From NCBI RefSeq assembly GCF_934230905.1, contig NZ_CAKQFJ010000010.1, positions 1 through 64,000 on the forward strand: DNA of 64,000 nt. The letters run 5' to 3'. The stretch is from an uncultured Veillonella sp. (GTDB lineage: Bacteria > Bacillota > Negativicutes > Veillonellales > Veillonellaceae). Position numbers and translations under genes: made by a program. Positions 52,549 through 61,563 of the stretch are shown here, piece by piece. Numbering within the stretch: the first letter of the stretch is position 1; the number at the start of each line of letters is the position of its first letter. The notes beneath the pieces were generated by a model. It ran no database searches, had not been told where the DNA came from, and saw nothing but the letters and a program-made list of their open reading frames with translations.

Positions 52549-53781
52549 TTACTCATGCTTTTTAGATAATTTTCTAGTTTGAAAGCTCATATACAGCAAT
52601 AATAATCCGGTAATACTAAATACGTAGGATATGCCCACATAGGTCGATACAATACTAGCAAATACAGGTCCTACCATAGAACCAAATTGTTGCGCTGTCG
52701 TCGTCATACCAAACATGCGTCCCCTAAAATTTGGATTCGTATTTAAAGTTACAGCTGCACTCAAGGATGGATTAATACCTACAATACAGGAACCGATTAT
52801 CACCTGTAAAACACCAAACCACCATATACCTACTGGTAAGCTTTGAAGCAATAAAACGATACCACTACCGATCATACAATAAGAAATGGTTTTAAAATAT
52901 CCACGGCGCTCACCAAGTCGTACCCAGAGGTTTGTCGTCAAAGAACCGGCCAAACCGCCAATACTGAGTATGGTGCCTGACACAATAGCAGCCCCTTCCA
53001 TGGTACCTTGCATATCGCCTACATAAAGAGCCAAAATAGGCTGTAGCATCATGATAACACATTGCATAAAGAAGAAAATCGACAAGAGTCGTACTAATAC
53101 AGGCTGTTGTTGTACTGCTTTAAAGTCTTCACGCAAGGATGTAGATTTAGGAGGCCCTACAGATTGCTCTTGTCCATCAGCATCTGCATTATGCAATTTA
53201 GGTTCTTTTACAAAGAACAATACTGCCAAGGTCGCAATGAATACGGCCACCCCCGACACATAAAACACAGGACGCATTCCTACAATACTTTCAACAGCAC
53301 CGCCTAGAAATGGACCAATGACATTTCCTAAAATAAGACCTGTTTGGAATATGCCAAGTGCACGCCCTACCTGCTTTTCTGGCACACTGAGAGAAACCAT
53401 AGTCATAGCTGCTGGATAAAATCCATTAGCAAAACCAACAAGCGCACGTCCTAATAATAATTCATACTGATCAGATACTAAACCAATTAAAACATAACAA
53501 ATTGCAATCGCAAAACCCGCCCGTAAGGCCATTCGTTTTTTTCCCTTGTTATCTGCGATTTTACCCCAAATTGGGGCCATAATACCTGCAATGAGAAAGG
53601 TAATGCCAAAAACAAGACCAGACCAAAGAGCTACGTCATCTTTAGGAACGCCCAATTCCAAAAGATATATTGGCAGAAAGGGGATAATCATGGTGTAGCA
53701 TATAGCAAGAACAGTCATAGCCGCAGTAATTATCCACACATTGCGCATACCACCACGAGCGTCATATTCAGTTATACTCAT
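52549..53781 (-). CDS. MFS transporter, DHA1-like
   Basis: 410 residues, 12 helices. VWIITAAMTVLAICYTMIIPFLPIYLLELG opens helix 1; GKIADNKGKKRM is motif A; GFANGFYPAAMTMVSLSVPEKQVGRALGIFQTGLILGNVIGPFLGG includes motif C-like region. Probably efflux of drugs or metabolites. ATG at 53781 has AAGGGGG upstream; a longer open frame has no ribosome site. Confidence 0.85.
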   Translation of the reverse strand: MSITEYDARGGMRNVWIITAAMTVLAICYTMIIPFLPIYLLELGVPKDDVALWSGLVFGITFLIAGIMAPIWGKIADNKGKKRMALRAGFAIAICYVLIGLVSDQYELLLGRALVGFANGFYPAAMTMVSLSVPEKQVGRALGIFQTGLILGNVIGPFLGGAVESIVGMRPVFYVSGVAVFIATLAVLFFVKEPKLHNADADGQEQSVGPPKSTSLREDFKAVQQQPVLVRLLSIFFFMQCVIMMLQPILALYVGDMQGTMEGAAIVSGTILSIGGLAGSLTTNLWVRLGERRGYFKTISYCMIGSGIVLLLQSLPVGIWWFGVLQVIIGSCIVGINPSLSAAVTLNTNPNFRGRMFGMTTTAQQFGSMVGPVFASIVSTYVGISYVFSITGLLLLYMSFQTRKLSKKHE

Positions 53782-53844
53782 CTTTTGCCCCCTTCCATAT
53801 GTAAAAGCACTACAATATCCACATACTTTTACAACAATTATATA

Positions 53845-53876
53845 TAAAGAAGAGCCGCATACTGAACGCGACTCTC
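53845..53876 (-). terminator. Weak terminator after the Rrf2 gene
   Basis: On the minus strand AGAGTCGC...GCGGCTCT with one wobble pair, then TCTTTAT. Confidence 0.4.
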
Positions 53877-53880
53877 TCAA

Positions 53881-54300
53881 TTATTCCATTGGAAACTTAT
53901 GATCCATTACATCTTGCAATGAAACACGTTCCATAACGTGACGAAATTCTGCTTGTAAATATTGCCATAACGGTGCTGTCAAGCAATCATTAAACATCGG
54001 ACATGGCTCTACATCATCTTCCAAACAAGACACAAGAGCAATAGAATCCTCTGCGGCATATAAAATTTCATATACATTGTATTCAGATGGAGATTTCACC
54101 AAACGATATCCACCATATTTGCCACGTCCACTTTTAACGAGGCCAGCAGAAGATAAACGAGATACAATGCCCTCTAAGTATTTATCGGAAAATCCTTGGC
54201 GTTCTGCAATTTCACGGATTGGTACATTTTTTTCCGTTCCATGCTCTGCAATATCTGCTAAGATTCGTAAGGCATAACGTCCTTTTGTAGATATTTTCAT
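53881..54300 (-). CDS. Rrf2-family transcriptional regulator
   Basis: 139 residues. MKISTKGRYALRILADIAEH opens the winged helix; IAERQGFSDKYLEGIVSRLSSAGLVKSGRGKYGGYRL is the DNA-reading part. Cys92, Cys100 and Cys106 (SCLEDDVEPCPMFNDC) fit the IscR-type [2Fe-2S] site, so iron-sulfur or redox sensing is likely. It is divergent from the purine permease gene and transcribed toward the MFS gene. Confidence 0.92.
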   Translation of the reverse strand: MKISTKGRYALRILADIAEHGTEKNVPIREIAERQGFSDKYLEGIVSRLSSAGLVKSGRGKYGGYRLVKSPSEYNVYEILYAAEDSIALVSCLEDDVEPCPMFNDCLTAPLWQYLQAEFRHVMERVSLQDVMDHKFPME

Positions 54301-54444
54301 AATGTAACCTCTAAATCATTCATAATATATTAATAGTATAACACAAATTCATACAAAAAATGGTGGGAAATATGATACACTATAAGTATATCGAAATTTT
54401 TATTTGATATACTTCATAATTTCATACAGGGAGGATTTTATCTA

Positions 54445-55812
54445 ATGTTAGATAAACTATTTAAACTTAGTGAACGTGGTACAACTACTAAAACTGAAAT
54501 TTTAGCAGGTATTACTACGTTTATCACAATGGCGTACATCCTATTTTTGGCGCCAAACATTCTTAGTCTTGCAGGCATGGATAAAGATGCGGTCCTCATT
54601 GCCACAGCCTTAGGTGGTGGCCTCGTAACAATTGCAATGGGCTTATTTGTTAATTATCCAATTGCGCTCGCACCAGGGGTTGGCCTCTTAGCCTTCTACG
54701 CCTTTACCGTAGTTCTCGGTATGGGTGTCACATGGCAGACAGCATTAGGTGCTGTATTTATCTCTGGTCTTGTATTCCTTATCTTAACACTGACCTCGAT
54801 ACGACAAATGATTGTTGAAGGCATTCCTGCCTCCATGAAGGTTGCCATTACCGTTGGTATCGGTCTTTTTATCTCTATCATTGGCTTAAAACTATCCGGC
54901 TTGATGGCAATCTCTATTAGTCTATCTCCAAACACCTTAGGTCAAGTGGTGCAAACACATGGTAATCTAGTACCTCCAGCATCTGAAACGCTCTTAATGC
55001 TCGGTAATTTACACAGTGGTGAAACATTATTAGCATTATTCTCTCTTATCTTTACAGCTCTATTGATGGCTCGTAAAGTACAAGGCTCTCTCTTGATTGG
55101 CGTTTTAGTAACAACCATTGTATCTTATGCGACAGGTTTATCTACAATGCCTGATAACTTTACTGTAGTGGCAGTACCTGATTTCTCCAAAGCAGCGTTT
55201 CTTCAATTAGATATTCCTAGTGCACTTCACATGGGATTGATTACGATTATCTTCTCCTTCACCTTTGTTGAGTTATTCGATTCTATGGGTACTTTAATTG
55301 GTACAGCTACAGAGGCGAAAATTGCAGACCCTAAATCGGGTAAATTCCCTGGTCTTGGTAAAGCGATGACAGTAGATGCCATTGGCGTTAGTGCTGGTGC
55401 ATTGTTCGGTACCTCTACGATTACTGCCTTCGTTGAAAGTGCAGCCGGTGTAGGTGCTGGTGGCCGTACAGGTTTAACAGCTGTAACAACAGGCATTCTC
55501 TTCTTGATTTGCTTATTCTTAGCTCCATTGGTGTCCTTGGTACCAAATGCAGCAACATCTCCCGTTCTTATTATCGTAGGCGCCCTAATGTTAGGTGCTA
55601 TCCGCAATATCGACTTCGACGATTGGACAGAAGGCTTTCCTGCATTCCTAGTTATTGTTTTGATGCCATTCACATATAGCATCGCTAACGGTATCTCTGC
55701 AGGTCTTATTGCATATCCTCTACTCAAAATCATTGCGGGTCGTGCAAAAGAAGTTAACTGGATTATGTACGTATTAGCAGTACTCGTTATCATCCGCTAT
55801 ATCTTCTTCTAA
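54445..55812 (+). CDS. Purine permease, AzgA-like NCS2 family
   Basis: 455 residues, about 13 helices. FKLSERGTTTKTEILAGITTFITMAYILFLAPNILSLAGMDKDAVLIATALGGGLVTIAMGLFVNYPIALAPGVGLLAFYAF is the AzgA opening, and TFVELFDSMGTLIGTA plus TSTITAFVESAAGVGAGGRTGLTAV are its later motifs. It imports hypoxanthine, guanine or adenine. No purine riboswitch is visible upstream; AAGTATATC/GATATACTT (about 54390-54413) is an inverted repeat just ahead that could be an operator. Confidence 0.92.
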   Translation: MLDKLFKLSERGTTTKTEILAGITTFITMAYILFLAPNILSLAGMDKDAVLIATALGGGLVTIAMGLFVNYPIALAPGVGLLAFYAFTVVLGMGVTWQTALGAVFISGLVFLILTLTSIRQMIVEGIPASMKVAITVGIGLFISIIGLKLSGLMAISISLSPNTLGQVVQTHGNLVPPASETLLMLGNLHSGETLLALFSLIFTALLMARKVQGSLLIGVLVTTIVSYATGLSTMPDNFTVVAVPDFSKAAFLQLDIPSALHMGLITIIFSFTFVELFDSMGTLIGTATEAKIADPKSGKFPGLGKAMTVDAIGVSAGALFGTSTITAFVESAAGVGAGGRTGLTAVTTGILFLICLFLAPLVSLVPNAATSPVLIIVGALMLGAIRNIDFDDWTEGFPAFLVIVLMPFTYSIANGISAGLIAYPLLKIIAGRAKEVNWIMYVLAVLVIIRYIFF

Positions 55813-55827
55813 TTAATAACTAATAGA

Positions 55828-55877
55828 ACCTATCTCTAAAGATATTACTTTAATATCTAGGAGATAGGTCCTTTTTA
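55828..55877 (+). terminator. Terminator of the purine permease gene
   Basis: ACCTATCTC pairs with GAGATAGGT around an inner AGATATTA...TAATATCT hairpin, followed by CCTTTTT. Confidence 0.85.
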
Positions 55878-55954
55878 TTATGTACTATTTTCGGTAAATG
55901 CTAATGCGCTATGATATCAAAAATCGTACTATACATTCTTATTACTATTTAGTA

Positions 55955-56951
55955 TTAACGAATTGTTTTTATACCAATTAAGTCTGTACGACTTGGATCG
56001 ATATCTTTTAACGGCACTACATGATTTCTATAAAACTCTGCTTCAGATGCTTTCACAGGCACTTGGAAAAACAAGAAATACGCCATATTATCTTTGTACC
56101 ACGTAACACTGCGCACTAATCCCTTATCTACATCCCCTGTATAGTGAACCTCGCCTATTAGAGTAGAGTCACTCCACTGTACGTCATGGTACTCCATTAG
56201 AATATATTCTTCAGGCCATACAGTATCCATGGAGTAACTCATACGGATTATCATTTCGATTACCACGTAATCGAGCATCATCAGCAGCTACGTTGCTCAA
56301 CGGACCTACAGAGTCTACAATTTTGCTTACAAAGCTTTGCTTTCTTGAAGAAGCAAAGTAAAGCATATACACTTGATTATCTTTTTCCCAGTAAGCAATT
56401 TGAATAGAATCTTTACTAAAGCCTAACGTATATACAGAAATTCCATTAGGGGTAATAAAGCTAACTGCATCCTTAGCTTTATAATTTGTCTTTTCTAATA
56501 TAGGTGTTACCACTGTATCGATAGCCCACCCCATACGATATACAATATCTGTATTAGAGAAGGTTAGCTTCGGACCATATTCTCCATCACGGCCCATTTC
56601 TGTATAAACGATTTCTAATACGTCATGGTCCTTGGCTTTTACATCACGTACTGCATAGTCTTTAGGCATATAAGACGGCACTTGTAATGAATAATCAACC
56701 TCCTGCACGGCACTCTCAATATTAGTTTTAACTAAATCATTATCACCAACTTGATCATACCAAAGATAACGATCCATAAGTTTTTGATTATCATCGATAA
56801 TTTTCTGATTATCTACATCTCGTTCAACAGGAACAGTGTTACCATTTTTATCTATTAACGGGTATGTGGCACTAACTGGCTGCACTCCAAACGAACTTAC
56901 TGCAGTAGCCATCGCGGCACATAAAATAACATATTTTATTATTTTCTTCAT
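55955..56951 (-). pseudogene. Exported protein gene split by an apparent frameshift
   Basis: Frame 1 (56211-56951, 246 codons) has a signal peptide (MKKIIKYVILCAAMATAVSSFGVQPVSA) and ends YELLHGYCMA. Frame 2 (55955-56281) continues with MSYSMDTVWPEEYILMEYHD... and ends IGIKTIR. Frame 2 has no ribosome site. Frame 2 (MDTV...WYKDNMAYFLFF...VVPL) resembles the frame 1 domain AIDTV...YWEKDNQVYMLYF...SVGPL, so the intact product was probably a ~330-residue exported protein with two related domains. No homopolymer marks the slip. Function unknown. Confidence 0.55.
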
Positions 56952-57130
56952 ATTCTCTCCGCTTATAAAAATTTATAATATACTTCACACATATAATGAT
57001 ATATTTTCTTATTTATATCAGAATCAAGCTACCGTTTCTGTCGCTCTAGCTACTTCATAAAACTTTTATCTGTCCTTTTGTGAAAGCATCGTCACAACCA
57101 AATAATGTATCTAATGCTTAGATTCGATAT

Positions 57131-57176
57131 AAAAAATCCTACTGAATGCTATATCATAATAGAATTCAATAGGATT
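57131..57176 (-). terminator. Terminator of the PPOX-type gene
   Basis: AATCCTACTGAAT pairs with ATTCAATAGGATT (one wobble), with TTTTTT on the minus strand. Confidence 0.75.
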
Positions 57177-57185
57177 GTTGTGTCA

Positions 57186-57698
57186 TTATTTAGTTAATGG
57201 AGGCATAATAGCATCTTGCTCAAGTTGTCTTCGTCTTTTGGCCGTATAGTCTACCACTTTAATTTGTACTACGCCCACAGAGTTTACCATGGATTCTGTA
57301 AAAGTAAACTCACGACCTGTCTGATGTTTCATCAATACTTGTAAGCCATGAGACTTTTCATCAATAGCCTCTAAATAGGTAGCCTCTCCACGGCCCATCA
57401 CACTAGAGTAAACCGAGCTATATTTACATGGTATATCTCCACCTGAAACGAGGACTTCATCGCTACCATCAATTTCAATAAATACATGTGGATTCGCTTG
57501 AATCAAATTAAACTTCCTTCCCTCATGATGGCCATGTATATAGATATAAAGTACCTCATCTATAAATTCATATCCAAAATGTAAGGGCACCACGTAAGGA
57601 TAATCACCATCCATCAAACCTAGGTGAATGATACGAGTACTATTTAAAATCTCCTTAATTTCATCTATATTGGTAACCATGCGATCTTGTCGTCTCAT
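57186..57698 (-). CDS. Pyridoxamine-phosphate-oxidase-fold flavoprotein, NimA-like
   Basis: 170 residues. The FMN-binding beta-barrel is seen from IDEIKEILNSTRIIHLGLMDGDYPYVVPLHFGYEF and VLYIYIHGHHEGRKFNLIQANPHVFIEID. Proteins of this type reduce nitro compounds (5-nitroimidazole-resistance-like) or bind flavin; this one cannot be assigned further. ATG at 57698 is fixed by GGAGG. Confidence 0.85.
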   Translation of the reverse strand: MRRQDRMVTNIDEIKEILNSTRIIHLGLMDGDYPYVVPLHFGYEFIDEVLYIYIHGHHEGRKFNLIQANPHVFIEIDGSDEVLVSGGDIPCKYSSVYSSVMGRGEATYLEAIDEKSHGLQVLMKHQTGREFTFTESMVNSVGVVQIKVVDYTAKRRRQLEQDAIMPPLTK

Positions 57699-57989
57699 AA
57701 TAGCCTCCACTCTACGGTTTTATGTAAAAGATAATCTATGTATTATTATAGCAAATTTTAAAAACCTTTTAAGGCATGGTATTCTTTCAAAAGTATGAAT
57801 AATTTCTCTTTTATTCGTATATTGATAATACTATTTTTATTATATGTCTACTATATAAATACATTTGACTTTTTACAATAGATACTGTATGATAAGAAAA
57901 TAGTTTTATAGATTCTATAGATTATAAAAGCTATGTTCATCCATGGCTTTTTATATTTATAGATGATTTGTAGAAAAGAGGTCTTTATT

Positions 57990-59435
57990 ATGTCTGATAC
58001 GCATCAGTTAAAACGGGGCCTTAAGAATCGCCATGTACAATTACTCGCCATCGGTGGGGCCATTGGTACTGGCTTATTCTTAGGTTCTGGTCGTGCCATC
58101 CATTTGGCCGGTCCATCCATTCTTTTGGCTTATCTCATTACTGGTCTTATTTGTTTCTTTGTAATGAGAGCCTTAGGAGAATTATTATTATCTAATCTTA
58201 ATCATCATTCCTTTATCGATTTTGTAGAAGATTATCTAGGTGATCGGGCTGCCTTCATCACAGGATGGACATATTGGTTCTGTTGGTTATCTCTCGCCAT
58301 GGCCGATTTAACGGCCGTTGGTCTGTATATGCAATACTGGATACCTTGGCTTCCCCAATGGGTACCAGCCCTAGTCGTCCTAGTAGCTTTATTACTTATG
58401 AATTTAACAGCTGTAAAACACTTTGGGGAAATGGAATTTTGGTTTGCCATGATTAAGGTTATTGCCATTGTATCCCTTATCATCATCGGTCTAATCATGA
58501 TTTTCTCTGGTTTTAGTACCAACGCCGGTGTAGCTGCCGCCTTTAGTAATTTATGGAATTATGGTGGATGGTTCCCAAATGGAACAATGGGCTTTATTTT
58601 ATCCTTCCAAATGGTTGTCTTCGCGTTTACAGGCATTGAACTTGTAGGTTTAACAGCAGGTGAAACTGAAAACCCTGAAAAAGTAATTCCTATGGCTATT
58701 AATAATATTCCATTACGTATTATTTTATTCTATATTGGCTCATTGGCCATTATCATGAGCATCTATCCTTGGACCGCTGTTAACCCTGCTGCGAGCCCAT
58801 TTGTAGCCGTATTTACGGCAGTAGGTATCACAGCTGCAGCCGGCATCGTTAACTTTGTTGTTCTTACCTCTGCTGCCTCTGCTACAAACTCTGGTATTTT
58901 CAGTACTGGCCGTATGATTTATGCACTTGCCAAACGAGGTCATGCACCAAAATCAATGCGTCGCTTAACACATAGTAGCGTGCCATATCAAGCGACTATT
59001 TTCTCTGCTGCCGTACTACTTATTACAGTTGTACTTAACTATGTAATGCCAGAAGCAGTCTTTGTTATGATTACATCCATCTCTACATTCTGCTTCATTT
59101 TTATCTGGGCAATCATGGTTATTTGCCATTTAAAATATCGCAAAAAAAATCCTGAACTAGCGGCAAAATCTAAATTTAAAATGCCTCTATATCCAGTGAT
59201 GAACTATTTAATTCTTGCGTTCTTTGCATTCATCCTTATTATCTTGGCCTTGAATGATGACACAAGAGTTGCCTTATTCTTTACACCAGTTTGGTTTATT
59301 ATCTTGTGGGCCTTCTATTCCATGCTCAACACAGGGGATGAAGATACGCTTGAAGAAGAACTATTAGACATTGCAGGTGCAAAAAAGCAACATAACAAAC
59401 AAACAACAGATGATCACGATGATTATGTAATTTAG
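57990..59435 (+). CDS. Amino acid permease, APC/AAT family (CycA/GabP-like)
   Basis: 481 residues, 12 helices. LKRGLKNRHVQLLAIGGAIGTGLFLGSGRAIHLAGPSILLAYLITGLICFFVMRALGELLLSNLNHHSF is the AAT signature, followed by GWTYWFCWLSLAMADLTAVGLYMQYW and FTGIELVGLTAGETENPEKVIP. It imports one or more amino acids with protons; the D-serine/D-alanine/glycine group is closest by eye. ATG at 57990 has AGAGG upstream. Confidence 0.9.
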   Translation: MSDTHQLKRGLKNRHVQLLAIGGAIGTGLFLGSGRAIHLAGPSILLAYLITGLICFFVMRALGELLLSNLNHHSFIDFVEDYLGDRAAFITGWTYWFCWLSLAMADLTAVGLYMQYWIPWLPQWVPALVVLVALLLMNLTAVKHFGEMEFWFAMIKVIAIVSLIIIGLIMIFSGFSTNAGVAAAFSNLWNYGGWFPNGTMGFILSFQMVVFAFTGIELVGLTAGETENPEKVIPMAINNIPLRIILFYIGSLAIIMSIYPWTAVNPAASPFVAVFTAVGITAAAGIVNFVVLTSAASATNSGIFSTGRMIYALAKRGHAPKSMRRLTHSSVPYQATIFSAAVLLITVVLNYVMPEAVFVMITSISTFCFIFIWAIMVICHLKYRKKNPELAAKSKFKMPLYPVMNYLILAFFAFILIILALNDDTRVALFFTPVWFIILWAFYSMLNTGDEDTLEEELLDIAGAKKQHNKQTTDDHDDYVI

Positions 59436-59439
59436 CACA

Positions 59440-59470
59440 AAGCCCCTATCTCAGTGAGATAGGGGCTTTT
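59440..59470 (+). terminator. Terminator of the amino acid permease gene
   Basis: AAGCCCCTATCTC pairs with GAGATAGGGGCTT (loop AGT) and is followed by TTTA. Confidence 0.85.
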
Positions 59471-59482
59471 ACTATATCAAAA

Positions 59483-60049
59483 CTATTTCAAATTCGGAAA
59501 ATTTATTTGTTCATAACTATATTGATAGGCTGAAATATCTCTAATATTTTCATCATAATTCATTGTCGTTTTAATTCGCTGACCTTGATTGGTAACTATA
59601 ATATCTATAGACGAAGGAATTTCTTGATTGGTTTGTTGTAAATACACATATAAATTCTGTAGCGCTTGATTTTGACGCAATACCCCAGCTCGATATTTAC
59701 CTTTAGATATGCCCGTATTTTTAATAGTTTGTCCACTATATGCTTGACCCATTTTATCTGTATAGTAGAAACGCACTACATGTTCCTGTGGCATTGCTTT
59801 AATATATATCGTTTTCCAATCCTTTTTAATCATCGTCCTTGTAGATATAGCTACATCATTAACTAACTTTTGTGTCTGTTTGTTAATTTCTTTAGTAGTA
59901 CCATCACCTACAGAAATTTCATCATTTGTAGGCATTTGTAATAAAGTCATAGTAGGGTCTGTTTTAACTTGTTTAGCATCTACTGGTTGCATACCCCAAA
60001 TACTAACAACAGTCATAATCGCCAATGTAGATAATACAAATTTATTCAT
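59483..60049 (-). CDS. Exported protein of unknown function
   Basis: 188 residues with a signal peptide (MNKFVLSTLAIMTVVSIWGMQPVDA). The mature part is basic and beta-rich (IYIKAMPQEHVVRFYYTDKMGQAYSGQTIKNTG...SSIDIIVTNQGQRIKTTMNYDENIRDISAYQYSYEQINFPNL). The signal sequence resembles that of the frameshifted exported protein at 55955-56951 (GMQPVDA versus GVQPVSA). No family recognised. Confidence 0.6.
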   Translation of the reverse strand: MNKFVLSTLAIMTVVSIWGMQPVDAKQVKTDPTMTLLQMPTNDEISVGDGTTKEINKQTQKLVNDVAISTRTMIKKDWKTIYIKAMPQEHVVRFYYTDKMGQAYSGQTIKNTGISKGKYRAGVLRQNQALQNLYVYLQQTNQEIPSSIDIIVTNQGQRIKTTMNYDENIRDISAYQYSYEQINFPNLK

Positions 60050-60156
60050 CTTAAACTCCCAATTATATGTAATAAACTCAACTCATTACATTTTATACAA
60101 TCTATTATAATAAGTAAAACTTAACTTAGCAAGTATCTATCTTCCACTATAAAATA

Positions 60157-60193
60157 ACCGATATATATTTTCTTAACAAAAATATATATCGGT
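60157..60193 (-). terminator. Terminator of the cation efflux gene
   Basis: ACCGATATATATTT pairs with AAATATATATCGGT, then TTATTTTA on the minus strand. Confidence 0.7.
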
Positions 60194-60211
60194 CATTTAA
60201 ATGATATGAAA

Positions 60212-61336
60212 TTAGTTACTGAAATCCGTATCTACAACAGCAAATTGTGCATAATCAGGATATCGCTTTTGAAGTTCCTCTTTTATCTTTTCTAATGTCC
60301 CATGTGGATCTTCTTCGTCAAAGTCAAAGATAATATCATAGTAGATAATCTTTTTTTGTTCTTGCACATAAAAAGCATGTACTTGCACTACATGTGTATA
60401 TAAGCTGATAACTTGATCAAGGGCCTTTTTAATTTCAAGAACCTCTACACTTGGTTGGTTTTCAGCATATACGCCTACCGTCATTGCTATACCAAATTTT
60501 TTATATAAATGAACCGCAATTCCTTTTGTTAATGGATGAACATCAGCCATTGTCATCGTATCAGGTACTGTAATATGAACCGATCCAATAGTCTCCCCTG
60601 GACCATAACTATTGAGTACCAAATCATATACACCACCCACATTTGGATGTTGTGCTATCGTCTCTTTTATATCACGAATCAGACTATCATCTGCGCGTAG
60701 GCCCAATAAATGATTGTACATTTCACGTAAAATATCGTAAGCTGCTTTCAAAATGAAAACAGAAATAATAGCCCCTACATAACCTTGAATATCGATATTG
60801 AGGAAAAATACTAATGCTGCAGATACAAGAGTAGCAAAAGTAATCACTGCATCAAAAAGTGCATCTACACCAGATGCCACTAATGCATCAGATTTATACT
60901 TTTCACCTTGTGCTTTAATATATCGGCCCATTATTACTTTTACTACAATCGCCACAGCGATAATAATTAACCCTGGAATATCAAAAGTAGATACTTCTGG
61001 ATGTATAATTTTCTCTACAGATTCTTTAAGAGACCCAATACCTGCACCTAAAATAATAAAAGCAATGGCCATCGTCGTCATATATTCAATACGACCATGA
61101 CCAAAAGGATGTTCCTTATCAGCACTTTTTGCAGCTAACTTTGTCCCTGCAATGGTTAATACCGAAGATAAAACATCTGTTAAATTATTTACTGCATCTA
61201 AAATAATAGCAATAGAATTAGATGCTAAACCAATAATCATTTTAAACACTACAAGTACTACATTTCCGATAATACCTTTTATACTAGCTAACGTAATGCC
61301 TCGATTACGTTCTACACCATTTTCTTGTAAAATCAT
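60212..61336 (-). CDS. Cation diffusion facilitator (metal efflux)
   Basis: 374 residues, six helices then a cytoplasmic ferredoxin-like domain. NSIAIILDAVNNLTDVLSSVLTIAGTKLAAKSADKEHPFGHGRIEYM carries the metal-site Asp/His pattern (DAVNNLTD, HPFGHGR), with a second set in DALVASGVDALFDAVIT. It exports Zn2+, Fe2+ or Mn2+ in exchange for protons. AAGGGG before the ATG. Confidence 0.93.
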   Translation of the reverse strand: MILQENGVERNRGITLASIKGIIGNVVLVVFKMIIGLASNSIAIILDAVNNLTDVLSSVLTIAGTKLAAKSADKEHPFGHGRIEYMTTMAIAFIILGAGIGSLKESVEKIIHPEVSTFDIPGLIIIAVAIVVKVIMGRYIKAQGEKYKSDALVASGVDALFDAVITFATLVSAALVFFLNIDIQGYVGAIISVFILKAAYDILREMYNHLLGLRADDSLIRDIKETIAQHPNVGGVYDLVLNSYGPGETIGSVHITVPDTMTMADVHPLTKGIAVHLYKKFGIAMTVGVYAENQPSVEVLEIKKALDQVISLYTHVVQVHAFYVQEQKKIIYYDIIFDFDEEDPHGTLEKIKEELQKRYPDYAQFAVVDTDFSN

Positions 61337-61563
61337 ATGATACCCCTTACCGATTACTATATCATCAACAAATTGAACTATATCGATTTATTCATGATTA
61401 CATTATAGCTCATGGATTATCATTTGTCATTATATTTCTCTAAGATTATCTTCCAAATCACTTGATTTTACTGAATTATCAACGATTATCATTTCTCAAT
61501 TAGCTTTTTTACTTATTATTTCTTAATCAATACAGTCATTAATGCCAATTAACCCCATTTTAA

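Noticed and set aside
54301..54444. Purine riboswitch ahead of the purine permease
   Set aside because: The conserved loop sequences are missing; only a simple inverted repeat is present.
55227..55793. Long open frame antisense to the purine permease
   Set aside because: A shadow of the strongly biased coding strand with no ribosome site or recognisable domain.
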